Part shown: positions 18,041 through 26,883 of the stretch, piece by piece
Position numbering within the stretch: the stretch's first letter is position 1
How the letters are laid out: every line of letters starts with the position of its first letter
NCBI GenBank assembly: GCA_015709635.1
Contig: CP054180.1
Location: 2,418,001-2,482,000, forward strand
DNA from: Gammaproteobacteria bacterium
GTDB taxonomy: Bacteria; Pseudomonadota; Gammaproteobacteria; Burkholderiales; Nitrosomonadaceae
Direction: 5' to 3'
DNA length: 64,000 nt
Notes under the pieces: model-generated
What the model was told of the DNA's origin: nothing
Databases searched by the model: none
The model's input: the letters and a program-made list of their open reading frames with translations, nothing else
Position numbers and translations under genes: made by a program

Positions 18041-18439
18041 TTATGCAGCGGTTAATTTATCATTAACTTCAGCTTTATCAGCAGGGCGATCAATAAGCTC
18101 CACTAGTGCCATAGGAGCGTTATCACCTTTTCGATAACCACATTTTAGGATTCTAATATATCCACCGGGGCGTGCAAGATATCTTGGTCCTAATTCAGCA
18201 AATAATTTAGTTACGTTTTCACGGTCACGCAATTTATTAAAAGCAATACGTCGATTAGATAAAGATGATACTTTTCCCAAAGTAATGACAGGTTCTACAT
18301 ATCTTCTAAGTTCTTTGGCCTTCGGTAGGGTTGTAGTTATAACTTCATGCCGCAAAAGTGAATTACTCATATTGCGAAACATTGCTGATCTATGACTGCT
18401 AGTACGGTTTAATTTTCTAAATGCAATACTATGACGCAT
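18041..18439 (-). CDS. rplQ: 50S ribosomal protein L17
   Basis: Large-subunit protein near the exit tunnel. The 132-aa product has the family opening MRHSIAFRKLNRTSSHR and the core LLRHEVITTTLPKAKELRRYVEP. It is the last gene of the alpha operon. Its ATG lies 11 nt inside the end of rpoA, so it is translationally coupled. Confidence 0.97.
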   Translation of the reverse strand: MRHSIAFRKLNRTSSHRSAMFRNMSNSLLRHEVITTTLPKAKELRRYVEPVITLGKVSSLSNRRIAFNKLRDRENVTKLFAELGPRYLARPGGYIRILKCGYRKGDNAPMALVELIDRPADKAEVNDKLTAA

Positions 18440-19430
18440 GGTTTTGATCCTTAGATATATTCTCTAAATTTGCTGGTGGCCAATTATCCAGCTTCATTCC
18501 AAGAGTTAGCTCACGTGCAGCTAATACTTCTTTTATTTCGTTAAGTGATTTTCTTCCCAAGTTTGGTGTTCTCAGTAATTCAGCTTCGGTACGTTGAATT
18601 AAATCACCAATATAATAAATATTCTCGACTTTCAAGCAATTTGCAGATCTAACAGTAAGCTCAAGATCATCAACTGGTCGTAACAGAATAGGGTCTATCT
18701 GAGGTGCTTGAGGTTTCTCTTTCAGTATTGGTGTACTTTCCAGATCTGCAAATACTGACAATTGTTGAACTAATACTCGTGCAGCATAGCGAATCGCTTC
18801 TTCAGGCTCAACTATTCCATTTGTTTCTAGATCAATTACCAATTTATCTAAATCTGTTCTTTGTTCCACTCGCGCACTTTCGACTGCATAACTTACACGT
18901 CTAATAGGACTAAAAGAAGCATCAAGAAAAATCGTTCCTATATCTCTTTCAATATTTACATTTTTTCTGATTGCAGCAGGTACAAATCCTCTTCCTTTTT
19001 CAACTCTTAATTCAATATCTATTTTGCAATCAGAAGTTAGATGAGCGATGATATGTTCGGGATTAATGATTTCAACATCATGCCCTGTTTCTATATCACC
19101 GGCAGTAACAACTCCCTTACCAGCTTTTCTTAAATATAAAGTAGCTTGATCATTGTTATGTAATTTTAAAACTATGCCTTTGATATTCAGTAATATATCA
19201 ACAATATCCTCTTGCACTCCATCCAAAGCTGAATACTCATGCACAATACCAGCTATTTTAACTTCAGTTGGAGCGAAACCAAACATTGAGGATAAAAGAA
19301 TTCTTCTTAATGCATTACCTAACGTATGACCATAGCCCCTTTCAAAGGGCTCCATAACAACTCTGGCGTGCAGGGGAGATATATTCTGAACATCAATAAT
19401 CCGCGGTGTAAGCAGCTCCGTACCGAGCAT
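18429..19430 (-). CDS. rpoA: DNA-directed RNA polymerase subunit alpha
   Basis: 333-aa alpha subunit. The N-terminal dimerisation domain includes FERGYGHTLGNALRRILLSS and the promoter-independent assembly surface. A linker near residue 235 leads to the C-terminal domain (about 250-315) with ENIYYIGDLIQRTEAELLRTPNLGRKSLNEIKE, the UP-element and activator contact surface. It lies between rpsD and rplQ in the usual alpha-operon order. The start at 19430 gives MLGTELLTPRIIDVQ. Members often start several residues later, but no better ATG is seen. Confidence 0.97.
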   Translation of the reverse strand: MLGTELLTPRIIDVQNISPLHARVVMEPFERGYGHTLGNALRRILLSSMFGFAPTEVKIAGIVHEYSALDGVQEDIVDILLNIKGIVLKLHNNDQATLYLRKAGKGVVTAGDIETGHDVEIINPEHIIAHLTSDCKIDIELRVEKGRGFVPAAIRKNVNIERDIGTIFLDASFSPIRRVSYAVESARVEQRTDLDKLVIDLETNGIVEPEEAIRYAARVLVQQLSVFADLESTPILKEKPQAPQIDPILLRPVDDLELTVRSANCLKVENIYYIGDLIQRTEAELLRTPNLGRKSLNEIKEVLAARELTLGMKLDNWPPANLENISKDQNHAS

Positions 19431-19471
19431 ATATAATTCCTTTGCTGCAAAGCAATTGTAATGTGAAATAA

Positions 19472-20098
19472 TTATTTAGAATACAATTCTATAACTAATG
19501 ATTCATTGATTGATGACGGCAGTTCTGCTCGATCAGGTCTTGTTTTATAAGTACCTTTTATTTCCTTAACATTGACTTCTATCCATGAAGGAAAATTCCG
19601 GTTGCTAGCCATCTCAATTGCCGTCTTAATACGCAAATGATTTTTTGAATTTTTATCAACTTCTACAATATCACCAGCTTTTACTATGTAGGAAGGAATA
19701 TTAACGCGATGGCCATTTACTAAAATCATATTATGTCTAACTATCTGTTTTGCTTCAGATCTAGACGATCCGAAGCCCATATGATATGCAACATTATCAA
19801 GGCGACTTTCTAAGAGCTGAAGTAAATTATCACCAGTTACACCACGATGCTTATCCGCTAATTTATATATGTTACGAAACTGTCTCTCTAATACACCATA
19901 TATTCTTTTTATTTTTTGTTTTTCGCGAAGTTGAACTCCATAATCAGACAATCTACCTTTTTTCTGACCATGTTGACCAGGAGGATAATTTCTCCGTTCT
20001 ATCGCGCACTTATCAGTAAAACACTTTTCGCCCTTCAAGAATAATTTCTCACCCTCTCGTCGACATTGTTTACATTTTGGTGCAAGATTTCTAGCCAA
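19472..20098 (-). CDS. rpsD: 30S ribosomal protein S4
   Basis: Primary 16S rRNA binder that nucleates the small subunit body. I chose a TTG start at 20098 because it gives 208 aa beginning at the conserved ARNLAPKCK, matching the family length. It is preceded by GGAGAG at 4-nt spacing. An in-frame ATG at 20143 would add 15 unrelated residues and lie inside rpsK. The S4 core (GQHGQKKGRLSDYGVQLREKQ) and the C-terminal S4 RNA-binding domain (LESRLDNVAYHMGFGSSRSEA) are clear. Cys residues in CKQCRREG hint at the zinc-type N-terminus. Confidence 0.95.
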   Translation of the reverse strand: MARNLAPKCKQCRREGEKLFLKGEKCFTDKCAIERRNYPPGQHGQKKGRLSDYGVQLREKQKIKRIYGVLERQFRNIYKLADKHRGVTGDNLLQLLESRLDNVAYHMGFGSSRSEAKQIVRHNMILVNGHRVNIPSYIVKAGDIVEVDKNSKNHLRIKTAIEMASNRNFPSWIEVNVKEIKGTYKTRPDRAELPSSINESLVIELYSK

Positions 20099-20108
20099 TT
20101 TTCTCTCC

Positions 20109-20498
20109 TCAGATACGACGTTTTTTTGGTGGTCGGCAGCCATTATGCGGCACTGGTGTTACATCTGAAATGCTTGTAATTTTAAAACCTGCTGCATTTA
20201 AGGCTCTTACAGCTGAATCTCTCCCAGGTCCCGGTCCTTTCACTCTAACTTCAAGATTCTTCACACCACAATCAATAGCTATTTTACTGGCATTTTCAGC
20301 AGCAACTTGTGCAGCAAAAGGAGTACTCTTACGTGATCCTTTGAAACCGGCACCACCTGAAGTGGCCCATGATAATGCATTTCCTTGCCTATCTGTTATA
20401 GTAATAATTGTATTATTAAAAGAAGCATGAATATGAGCTATACCTTCAGAAATATTTTTTTTGATTTTCTTCCGTGCTCGAGAAACTGCCTTAATCAT
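20109..20498 (-). CDS. rpsK: 30S ribosomal protein S11
   Basis: 129-aa platform protein near the mRNA exit and the anti-Shine-Dalgarno sequence. Diagnostic segments are GIAHIHASFNNTIITITDRQG, SWATSGGAGFKGSRKSTPFAAQ and the C-terminal DVTPVPHNGCRPPKKRRI. It follows rpsM by 44 nt, and rpsD starts 10 nt after its stop. Confidence 0.98.
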   Translation of the reverse strand: MIKAVSRARKKIKKNISEGIAHIHASFNNTIITITDRQGNALSWATSGGAGFKGSRKSTPFAAQVAAENASKIAIDCGVKNLEVRVKGPGPGRDSAVRALNAAGFKITSISDVTPVPHNGCRPPKKRRI

Positions 20499-20542
20499 TA
20501 TAAAAATCCTTGTTTACTTTTACGTTTACTTCAATAAAGTCG

Positions 20543-20902
20543 CTATCGAGCGCGTATTGCTTTTCTTGGGCCTTTTCTAGTTCTTGCATTTGTTCTAGTT
20601 CGTTGACCACGTACAGGAAGTCCTCGGCGATGTCTTAATCCTCTATAGCAGCCTAAATCAATGAGTCTTTTTATATTCATCGAGATTTCTCGTCGCAAAT
20701 CACCTTCAATTGTGATCTTAGCAATATAATCTCGCAAATGATCTATTTGCTCTTCGGAAAGATCTTTCAATTTTTTGTCTGTTGCAATTCCGACGGCTTG
20801 ACAAATATTTTTTGAATTCGATCTCCCAATACCGTAAATCGCAGTTAGTGCAATACCAACATGTTTATGATTTGGTATATTAATGCCAGCAATACGTGCC
20901 AT
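20543..20902 (-). CDS. rpsM: 30S ribosomal protein S13
   Basis: 119-aa head protein contacting L5 (bridge B1b) and P-site tRNA. The opening MARIAGINIPNHKHVGIALTAIYGIGRS, the central RLIDLGCYRGLRHRRGLPVRGQRT and the basic tail TRKGPRKAIRAR are canonical. It is the first small-subunit gene after rpmJ (39-nt gap). Confidence 0.98.
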   Translation of the reverse strand: MARIAGINIPNHKHVGIALTAIYGIGRSNSKNICQAVGIATDKKLKDLSEEQIDHLRDYIAKITIEGDLRREISMNIKRLIDLGCYRGLRHRRGLPVRGQRTRTNARTRKGPRKAIRAR

Positions 20903-20941
20903 TTATATTTTCCTATTTTAATCTTCGCGTATTTTTAATAG

Positions 20942-21055
20942 TTATCCCTGTCGTTGTTTATGTCTCGGGTCTGTACATATCACTCGGACAATTCGATTAC
21001 GTCGTATAATTTTGCAATTCCTACAAAGTATTTTAACAGATGCATTTACTTTCAT
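20942..21055 (-). CDS. rpmJ: 50S ribosomal protein L36
   Basis: 37-residue zinc-ribbon protein, begins MKVNASVKILCRNCKIIRRN and ends TDPRHKQRQG. The zinc ligands are intact (CRNC, then C27 and H32), so this is the C-plus form that zinc-starved cells replace by a cysteine-free paralogue. It sits between infA and rpsM in the standard secY-infA-rpmJ-rpsM order. Confidence 0.96.
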   Translation of the reverse strand: MKVNASVKILCRNCKIIRRNRIVRVICTDPRHKQRQG

Positions 21056-21115
21056 AATATATATGCTATAAATAAATAATTACGGACAATTTCTAATTAT
21101 CAAACTTAAATTCAA

Positions 21116-21334
21116 TTACTTAGCCCGGAAAGTTATTCTTGCTCTCGTAAGATCATACGGAGTTAAATCTACTGTAACCTTATCTCCAGGCAATATTCTT
21201 ATGTAATGCATGCGCATTTTTCCTGAAATATGTCCTAATACAATGTGCCCATTTTCTAATTTTACTCTGAACATTGCGTTAGGCAATGTTTCTAGAATTT
21301 CACCTTGCATTTGAATTGTATCTTCTTTCGCCAT
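21116..21334 (-). CDS. infA: Translation initiation factor IF-1
   Basis: 72-aa S1/OB-fold factor that occupies the ribosomal A site during initiation. It begins MAKEDTIQMQGEILETLPNAMFRVKLENG and contains GHISGKMRMHYIRILPGDKV. It lies 17 nt after secY. This is the betaproteobacterial placement inside the spc/alpha block, unlike E. coli where infA is elsewhere. Confidence 0.98.
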   Translation of the reverse strand: MAKEDTIQMQGEILETLPNAMFRVKLENGHIVLGHISGKMRMHYIRILPGDKVTVDLTPYDLTRARITFRAK

Positions 21335-21351
21335 CTCTTATCACCAATAAG

Positions 21352-22674
21352 TTATCTTGCTGGTAATTTCATATTACTACTGCTATTTTTAAAATTTGTT
21401 TTCTTTAACAAGCTATCGTATTGAGATGACATAATGTGCGATTGAACTTGCGACATGAAATCCATAGTCACAATTACAATAATTAGAAGAGATGTTCCTC
21501 CAAAATAAAACGGAACATTCCATTTAAGAATTAGAAATTCAGGCAACAAACAGACTAGGGTAACATAGATTGATCCCGATAATGTTAAACGTAACATTAT
21601 TTTTTCGATATAGCGCGTTGTTTGCTCTCCTGGTCTTATACCTGGTATAAAAGCCCCACTCTTTTTAAGATTATCTGCAGTCTCCTTAGGATTAAATACA
21701 AGCGCAGTATAGAAGAAACAAAAGAAGATTATCATTATGGCATATAAAATTACATATAGCGGTTGCCCAGGTGATAAGGCAGAACTAATATCTTTTAACC
21801 ATGTAACAGATTCGTTATTTGCAAACCAACTAGCTAAAGTAGCAGGAAATAAAATAATACTTGAAGCAAATATTGGCGGTATAACTCCCGGCATATTTAG
21901 CTTTAAAGGTAAATGCGAACTTTGTCCTCCATAAACTTTTTGCCCAACCTGACGTTTGGCGTAATTGACTAAAATTCTTCTTTGACCTTTCTCAACAAAA
22001 ACAACAATCCCCGTAACAAAAGCCGCAGCTACAAATATTCCAAAAGCTATCAAAAAATGCATAGATCCAGTACTTACCAAATCTAAAGTACCACCAATAG
22101 CACTTGGAAGACCTGCCGCAATCCCTGCAAAAATAATTAGGGAAATTCCATTTCCGATACCACGTTCTGTGATTTGTTCGCCTAACCACATCAAGAAAAT
22201 AGTACCAGTTACTAGTGTAATCACCGTGGTAAACATAAAGGAATAGCCAGGATTTATTACCAAGCTTTCTTGTGATTGCAGAGCGATAGAAATTCCATAA
22301 CTTTGAACAAGAGCTAAGATAACTGTTCCATATCTCGTATACTGCGCAATCCTTCTTCTTCCACTTTCTCCTTCTTTTTTTAAAGCCTCAAGGAATGGGA
22401 TTGCAACCGTACCTAGCTGCATTATAATTGAAGCTGATATATAAGGCATAATACCAAGTGCAAATATCGAAAATCTAGAAAGAGCGCCTCCGGAGAACAT
22501 ATTAAACATTCCCAGTACACTATTTTCTTGAGATTCAAATAAATCTTTTAAAACAATTGGATCAATACCTGGCACCGGAACATGTGCACCAATCCTATAT
22601 ACTATTAGTGCAAATAATAAAAACCATAAACGTCTTTTAAGATCAGCAAATTTATCGATCGGAAAATTCGACAT
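21352..22674 (-). CDS. secY: Preprotein translocase subunit SecY
   Basis: 440-aa channel subunit of the Sec translocon, with ten hydrophobic segments along its length. It begins MSNFPIDKFADLKRRLWFLL. The plug/TM2 region includes MFSGGALSRFSIFALGIMPYISASI, and the cytoplasmic loop carries FVEKGQRRILVNYAKRQVGQ. The C-terminal half has NPKETADNLKKSGAFIPGIRPG. It follows rplO in the spc operon. Confidence 0.98.
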   Translation of the reverse strand: MSNFPIDKFADLKRRLWFLLFALIVYRIGAHVPVPGIDPIVLKDLFESQENSVLGMFNMFSGGALSRFSIFALGIMPYISASIIMQLGTVAIPFLEALKKEGESGRRRIAQYTRYGTVILALVQSYGISIALQSQESLVINPGYSFMFTTVITLVTGTIFLMWLGEQITERGIGNGISLIIFAGIAAGLPSAIGGTLDLVSTGSMHFLIAFGIFVAAAFVTGIVVFVEKGQRRILVNYAKRQVGQKVYGGQSSHLPLKLNMPGVIPPIFASSIILFPATLASWFANNESVTWLKDISSALSPGQPLYVILYAIMIIFFCFFYTALVFNPKETADNLKKSGAFIPGIRPGEQTTRYIEKIMLRLTLSGSIYVTLVCLLPEFLILKWNVPFYFGGTSLLIIVIVTMDFMSQVQSHIMSSQYDSLLKKTNFKNSSSNMKLPAR

Positions 22675-22699
22675 ACTTTATATTTACTTTAATTAAAAT

Positions 22700-23131
22700 T
22701 TATGAAGTAGATCGATCTAATGCTTGCATTATATTATGCACACCTTTACTAACTGTAATATCTTTAAAATGATATTTTTGATTACTCTGCCCTGCTTTAA
22801 ATATTTTTATTTTGTTAATTTTCTTTGAAACAATATTATACTTTATCAATGTATCTAAGTTAATTTCTGTTTCAGGAATGATACTCAAATCACTTAATCT
22901 TAAGCTATAAGATTGTCGACTCTTTAAACTTGAAAATCCTCTTTTTGGTAAGCGTCTTTGAATTGGCATTTGTCCACCTTCAAATCCAACTTTATGAAAC
23001 CCGCCTGCTCTAGATTTCTGCCCTTTATGTCCCCTTCCACAGGTTTTTCCTAATCCAGAACCTATTCCGCGCCCTAATCTCAATTTACTTTTCTTTGAAC
23101 CATTAGCTGGTTTAATTGAATTAAGATACAT
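22700..23131 (-). CDS. rplO: 50S ribosomal protein L15
   Basis: 143-aa assembly protein. The start is placed at ATG 23131 (MYLNSIKPANGSKK), which aligns with the family. A TTG two codons upstream also fits. The glycine/basic-rich N-terminus GRGIGSGLGKTCGRGHKGQKSR is diagnostic. It follows rpmD by only 2 nt and precedes secY by 25 nt. Confidence 0.96.
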   Translation of the reverse strand: MYLNSIKPANGSKKSKLRLGRGIGSGLGKTCGRGHKGQKSRAGGFHKVGFEGGQMPIQRRLPKRGFSSLKSRQSYSLRLSDLSIIPETEINLDTLIKYNIVSKKINKIKIFKAGQSNQKYHFKDITVSKGVHNIMQALDRSTS

Positions 23132-23133
23132 AA

Positions 23134-23331
23134 TCAATCACACTTAATTAAATAATTTATCTTATTAATCATTCCTCGAGTTTCAGGTGTATTTGCAAGT
23201 ATACGCGAACTATTTAGTCTTTTTAATCCTAAGCCAATAATAGTGGCCTTATGCGATTTTTTTGTTCCTATTACACTTTTTATAAGAGTAATTTTTATTG
23301 CTTCTTTTTTATTAGAATCAATCATTACCAT
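23134..23331 (-). CDS. rpmD: 50S ribosomal protein L30
   Basis: Short-form bacterial L30, up to 65 aa from ATG 23331. ATG 23325 (MIDSNKKEA) gives 63 aa and is equally possible. The core KITLIKSVIGTKKSHKATIIGLGLKRLN is the L30 signature, though the tail is longer than in E. coli L30. The start lies 14 nt inside the end of rpsE. Confidence 0.94.
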   Translation of the reverse strand: MVMIDSNKKEAIKITLIKSVIGTKKSHKATIIGLGLKRLNSSRILANTPETRGMINKINYLIKCD

Positions 23332-23842
23332 GCCCCATTATTTCTTTTATAGATTTATTGCGCTTTGCAGCAATATTGGCTGGTGTATTCATTTTAGTAA
23401 GGCCTTTGAGTGTTGCTCTTACAACATTATACGGATTTGTTGAGCCAATACATTTTGCTAATATATTAGTCATACCCATCACTTCAAATATAGCCCGCAT
23501 TGGACCACCTGCTATTATGCCAGTACCTTCCGGTGCAGGCTGCATATATATTTTAGCTGCGCCATGCGACGCGGTAATCGGATGGTAAATTGTCCCGTTT
23601 TTTAATTTAATTTTTATCATTTTTCGGCGAGCTTCATCCATTGCTTTTTGAACCGCAACAGGCACTTCGCGCGACTTGCCCTTCCCCATACCCACACCGC
23701 CATCTCCATCACCAACAACTGTTAGAGCAGCAAATCCCAATATGCGTCCACCTTTAACGACTTTAGTTACTCTATTAATAGCAACCATCTTTTCACGTAA
23801 ATCGTCGCTACTTTCTTCTGTTCCTATCATTTTAACGCTCAT
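23318..23842 (-). CDS. rpsE: 30S ribosomal protein S5
   Basis: 174-aa protein at the mRNA entry site that contributes to decoding accuracy. The double-stranded RNA-binding-like N-terminal domain has REKMVAINRVTKVVKGGRILGF and GDGDGGVGMGKGKSREVPVAVQ. The C-terminal domain has GTGIIAGGPMRAIFEVMGMTNILAKC. It is followed by an overlapping rpmD. Confidence 0.98.
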   Translation of the reverse strand: MSVKMIGTEESSDDLREKMVAINRVTKVVKGGRILGFAALTVVGDGDGGVGMGKGKSREVPVAVQKAMDEARRKMIKIKLKNGTIYHPITASHGAAKIYMQPAPEGTGIIAGGPMRAIFEVMGMTNILAKCIGSTNPYNVVRATLKGLTKMNTPANIAAKRNKSIKEIMGHGND

Positions 23843-23876
23843 ATATCCACCAGCCTTCGGACATTATTTAATCTTA

Positions 23877-24233
23877 TTAAAATTTTAACCCACTTTCCCG
23901 GGCTGCATTAGCTAAAGCCTTTACTCGTCCATGATATTTATACCCAGATCTATCAAATGCAATGTTTGCTATTCCGAATTTTATACCTTTATCAGCTATC
24001 CGTTTTCCCACAAGAACTGCAGCTTTAATATTTCCACCTGAATTAAGCGCACTTCTAACCTCAGGCTCTAAAGTTGAAGCACTGGTTATCACTTTATTAT
24101 TTTTATCATCAATTAATTGTGCATATATATGCGAATTACTTCTATGAACAGATAATCTTATTAAACCTAATTTAGCAATTATTGCTCTAGCTTTTTTTGA
24201 TCTCTTAATACGTTTATTTTTTGAGTTCAACAT
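23877..24233 (-). CDS. rplR: 50S ribosomal protein L18
   Basis: 118-aa 5S rRNA-binding protein. It begins with a basic tail (MLNSKNKRIKRSKKAR), then RLSVHRSNSHIYAQLIDD and VGKRIADKGIKFGIANIAFDRSGYKYHGRVKALA, which is the family signature ending in ARESGLKF. It follows rplF by 10 nt. Confidence 0.98.
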   Translation of the reverse strand: MLNSKNKRIKRSKKARAIIAKLGLIRLSVHRSNSHIYAQLIDDKNNKVITSASTLEPEVRSALNSGGNIKAAVLVGKRIADKGIKFGIANIAFDRSGYKYHGRVKALANAARESGLKF

Positions 24234-24243
24234 ATTATTTCAC

Positions 24244-24777
24244 TTATTTTTTCTTCGTTTCTTTAAGTACTATAACTTCATCTGAATAACGAACACCTTT
24301 ACCTTTATATGGCTCTGGTTTTCGATAAGCTCTAATATTCGCAGCGATTTGCCCTACTTTTTGTTTATCGATTCCTTTAACAATTATTTCTGTCTGTGAT
24401 GGTGTTTCAATTCTAATTCCATCTGGAATTTCAAAATCAATAGGGTGTGAGAATCCCAATGTAAGATTTAATTTATTAGCAGATGCTTGTGCTTTGTATC
24501 CTACGCCTACTAATTGCAGTTTCTTTTCAAATCCTATCGAAACTCCACACACCATATTAGCTATTATCGCTCTAATGGTTCCTGAAATTGCATTTGTCTG
24601 TTGCGATTCAGATATTTTTTTTATTTTCAAGAAACCATCCTGCATATTGAATATAAGATCGTCAGTTACTGAATGCTGCAAAGCACCTAACGGTCCTTTT
24701 ACGTGAATATTATCCTTTGTTATATACACTTCCACATTTGAGGGAATATTTATTGGATTGCTACTAACTCGTGACAT
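24244..24777 (-). CDS. rplF: 50S ribosomal protein L6
   Basis: 177-aa protein near the factor-binding site. It has two repeated alpha/beta domains. The second carries the signature QKVGQIAANIRAYRKPEPYKGKGVRY. It begins MSRVSSNPINIP. In the order rpsH-rplF-rplR it lies 15 nt after rpsH. Confidence 0.98.
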   Translation of the reverse strand: MSRVSSNPINIPSNVEVYITKDNIHVKGPLGALQHSVTDDLIFNMQDGFLKIKKISESQQTNAISGTIRAIIANMVCGVSIGFEKKLQLVGVGYKAQASANKLNLTLGFSHPIDFEIPDGIRIETPSQTEIIVKGIDKQKVGQIAANIRAYRKPEPYKGKGVRYSDEVIVLKETKKK

Positions 24778-24792
24778 TTTATATTAAATCCT

Positions 24793-25188
24793 TTACACAA
24801 CAGTACATAAAAGCTCGCCGCCAATACCCATCACTCTGGCTTTATTTTGCGTCATTACACCCTTCGATGTTGACACTATCGCAATTCCCAATCCATTCAT
24901 TACATTTGGCAAGCTCTTACTGGATTTATATATTCTCAAACCAGGCCTACTCACTCTTTTAATATTCTCAATCACTGCTTCACCAGCATGATACTTAAGA
25001 GCTATTTCTAGTATATTTTTATTATTTACACGAATAACATTAAAATCATTAACGTATCCTTCTTCTTTCAATACATTCGCTATCGCAGATTTTAAATGTG
25101 AATTTCCCATGCTAACAATCTGTTTTTTAGCTAACTGCGCATTTCGAATTCTAGTTAACATATCAGCAACAGGATCACTCATACTCAT
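24793..25188 (-). CDS. rpsH: 30S ribosomal protein S8
   Basis: 131-aa central-domain 16S rRNA binder and, in E. coli, the autogenous repressor of the spc operon. It begins MSMSDPVADMLTRIRNAQLAKK (ATG at residue 3 possible) and ends NKARVMGIGGELLCTVV, the usual C-terminal RNA-binding motif. The S8 binding site on spc mRNA (near rplE) was not resolved by eye. Confidence 0.97.
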   Translation of the reverse strand: MSMSDPVADMLTRIRNAQLAKKQIVSMGNSHLKSAIANVLKEEGYVNDFNVIRVNNKNILEIALKYHAGEAVIENIKRVSRPGLRIYKSSKSLPNVMNGLGIAIVSTSKGVMTQNKARVMGIGGELLCTVV

Positions 25189-25259
25189 GTCAATATACTC
25201 AACTAATAATAAATTAAATATTCAAAATATTGAAAACGTTTTACTACATTTTTTTATTA

Positions 25260-25565
25260 CTACCAACTTGCTTTTATGAGACCAGGAATTTTACCACTCA
25301 TAGCCATATCTCTTAATTTGTTTCTTCCAAGTCCAAATTTTGAATAAACTCCTCTTGCCCTTCCAGTTAGAGCACAACGTTTTCTGTATCGAACAGGACT
25401 TGAATTTCTTGGAAGTTTTTGTAATTCTTGACGCGCAATATAGCGATCATCATCACTTAAAGAAAAATTATTTATTTGTTCATATAAATTTTTTCTTTTA
25501 GCTGCAAATTTATTAATTATTTTCTGTCGCTTATCATTTCGGTTGATGACTGCAAGCTTTGCCAT
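25260..25565 (-). CDS. rpsN: 30S ribosomal protein S14 (zinc-free long form)
   Basis: 101-aa head protein beginning MAKLAVINRNDKRQKI and ending GLGRNKLRDMAMSGKIPGLIKASW. The long form lacks the CxxC pairs of zinc-binding S14, so it is the C-minus type. It starts 8 nt after rplE. A 71-nt gap follows before rpsH. Confidence 0.97.
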   Translation of the reverse strand: MAKLAVINRNDKRQKIINKFAAKRKNLYEQINNFSLSDDDRYIARQELQKLPRNSSPVRYRKRCALTGRARGVYSKFGLGRNKLRDMAMSGKIPGLIKASW

Positions 25566-25573
25566 TTTTGATC

Positions 25574-26113
25574 TCAGTTCTTAAAAGGAAAGTTAAATGC
25601 CGCTAACAAAGCTCTTGCTTCTGTATCATTTTTTGCTGTTGTAGTGATAGAAATATTCATGCCACGTAAGGCATCTATCTTATCATAATCAATCTCTGGA
25701 AAAATAATCTGCTCTTTAATGCCCATATTATAATTGCCTCTACCATCAAAAGCTTTTCCCGATATACCTCTAAAATCACGTATTCTAGGAATTGCAATCG
25801 TAATTAGTCTATCGAGAAACTCATACATTCTAATTTTTCGCAAAGTTACCATGCATCCAATAGGATAATCTTTTCTTACTTTGAACGTTGCAATTGATTT
25901 TTTTGCTTTTGTCACTACAGGTTGTTGACCACAAATCTTTTTTATGTCAGAAATTGCATTTTCAATTAATTTCTTATCTGTCGTTGCTTCACCAAGTCCG
26001 ATATTGAGTGTTATCTTACTAATGCAAGGGACTTCCATTTTTGATTTATATCCAAACTGCTCCGTCAATTCTTTTGTTATTGTGTTTCGATAATAATCTT
26101 GCAAGCGAGCCAT
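25574..26113 (-). CDS. rplE: 50S ribosomal protein L5
   Basis: 179-aa 5S rRNA-binding protein forming bridge B1b with S13. Canonical segments are MARLQDYYRNTITKEL, KITLNIGLGEATTDK, RIRDFRGISGKAFDGRGNYNMGIKEQIIFPEIDYD and the closing DTEARALLAAFNFPFKN. It follows rplX by 16 nt. Confidence 0.98.
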   Translation of the reverse strand: MARLQDYYRNTITKELTEQFGYKSKMEVPCISKITLNIGLGEATTDKKLIENAISDIKKICGQQPVVTKAKKSIATFKVRKDYPIGCMVTLRKIRMYEFLDRLITIAIPRIRDFRGISGKAFDGRGNYNMGIKEQIIFPEIDYDKIDALRGMNISITTTAKNDTEARALLAAFNFPFKN

Positions 26114-26129
26114 ACAATCTTATCTCCTT

Positions 26130-26444
26130 TTATTTTTCAATCTGCTCATTAGTGGATTTAAAAATACGCACTTTATTTTCTGTTAATAATTTAAAACCGA
26201 CTCTGTCCGCTTTTTTAGAAGTAAAATTATAAATTGCTACATTAGATATATGTATAGCAGCTTCCATGCTCATTATCCCGCCTGTTACACCTGTTGCCGG
26301 GTTTGGTTTTTGATGTTTCTTAACTAAATTCACACCTTGAATTACTAAGTAATCTGATTTGATAGCGCGAAGTACCGTACCTCTTTTTCCTTTATCTTTA
26401 CCAGCGATTACAATGACATCGTCACCTTTCCGAATTTTTCGCAT
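26130..26444 (-). CDS. rplX: 50S ribosomal protein L24
   Basis: 104-aa early assembly initiator protein with a KOW motif (KGDDVIVIAGKDKGKRGTVLRA) at the N-terminus, followed by VQGVNLVKKHQKPNP. It lies between rplN and rplE, with an 18-nt spacer from rplN. Confidence 0.98.
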   Translation of the reverse strand: MRKIRKGDDVIVIAGKDKGKRGTVLRAIKSDYLVIQGVNLVKKHQKPNPATGVTGGIMSMEAAIHISNVAIYNFTSKKADRVGFKLLTENKVRIFKSTNEQIEK

Positions 26445-26462
26445 ACCTATTCCTTTTTACTT

Positions 26463-26831
26463 CTACAAAACTTCTGGAGCAAGCGATACAATTTTCATAA
26501 AACGAGCATTACGCAATTCTCTGGTAACGGGCCCAAATATACGCGTACCTATTGGCTCTAGTTTATTATTTAAAAGTACAGCTGCATTTTCATCGAATTT
26601 TAATAAAGAGCCATCTATACGCCTTATACCTTTTGCAGTTCGAACCACTACCGCATTGTAAACTTCACCTTTTTTTACTCTACTTCTGGGCGCAGCATCT
26701 TTCACACTAACCTTAATTATATCCCCAATGCCAGCATATTGCCTTTTAGAACCACCAAGGACTTTGATACACATCAGCGACCTTGCACCAGTATTATCTG
26801 CGACTCGTAATATCGATTGCATTTGTATCAT
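26463..26831 (-). CDS. rplN: 50S ribosomal protein L14
   Basis: 122-aa subunit-interface protein, the partner of the silencing factor RsfS. It begins MIQMQSILRVADNTGARSLMCIKVLGG and contains DENAAVLLNNKLEPIGTRIFGPVTRELR, the L14 signature. The gene follows rpsQ by 52 nt, the first gene of the spc-type group. Confidence 0.98.
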   Translation of the reverse strand: MIQMQSILRVADNTGARSLMCIKVLGGSKRQYAGIGDIIKVSVKDAAPRSRVKKGEVYNAVVVRTAKGIRRIDGSLLKFDENAAVLLNNKLEPIGTRIFGPVTRELRNARFMKIVSLAPEVL

Positions 26832-26883
26832 TTATTATTCTCTTTTACTAAAAAATATGGCAAATAATTGTAACTTCTATTCA

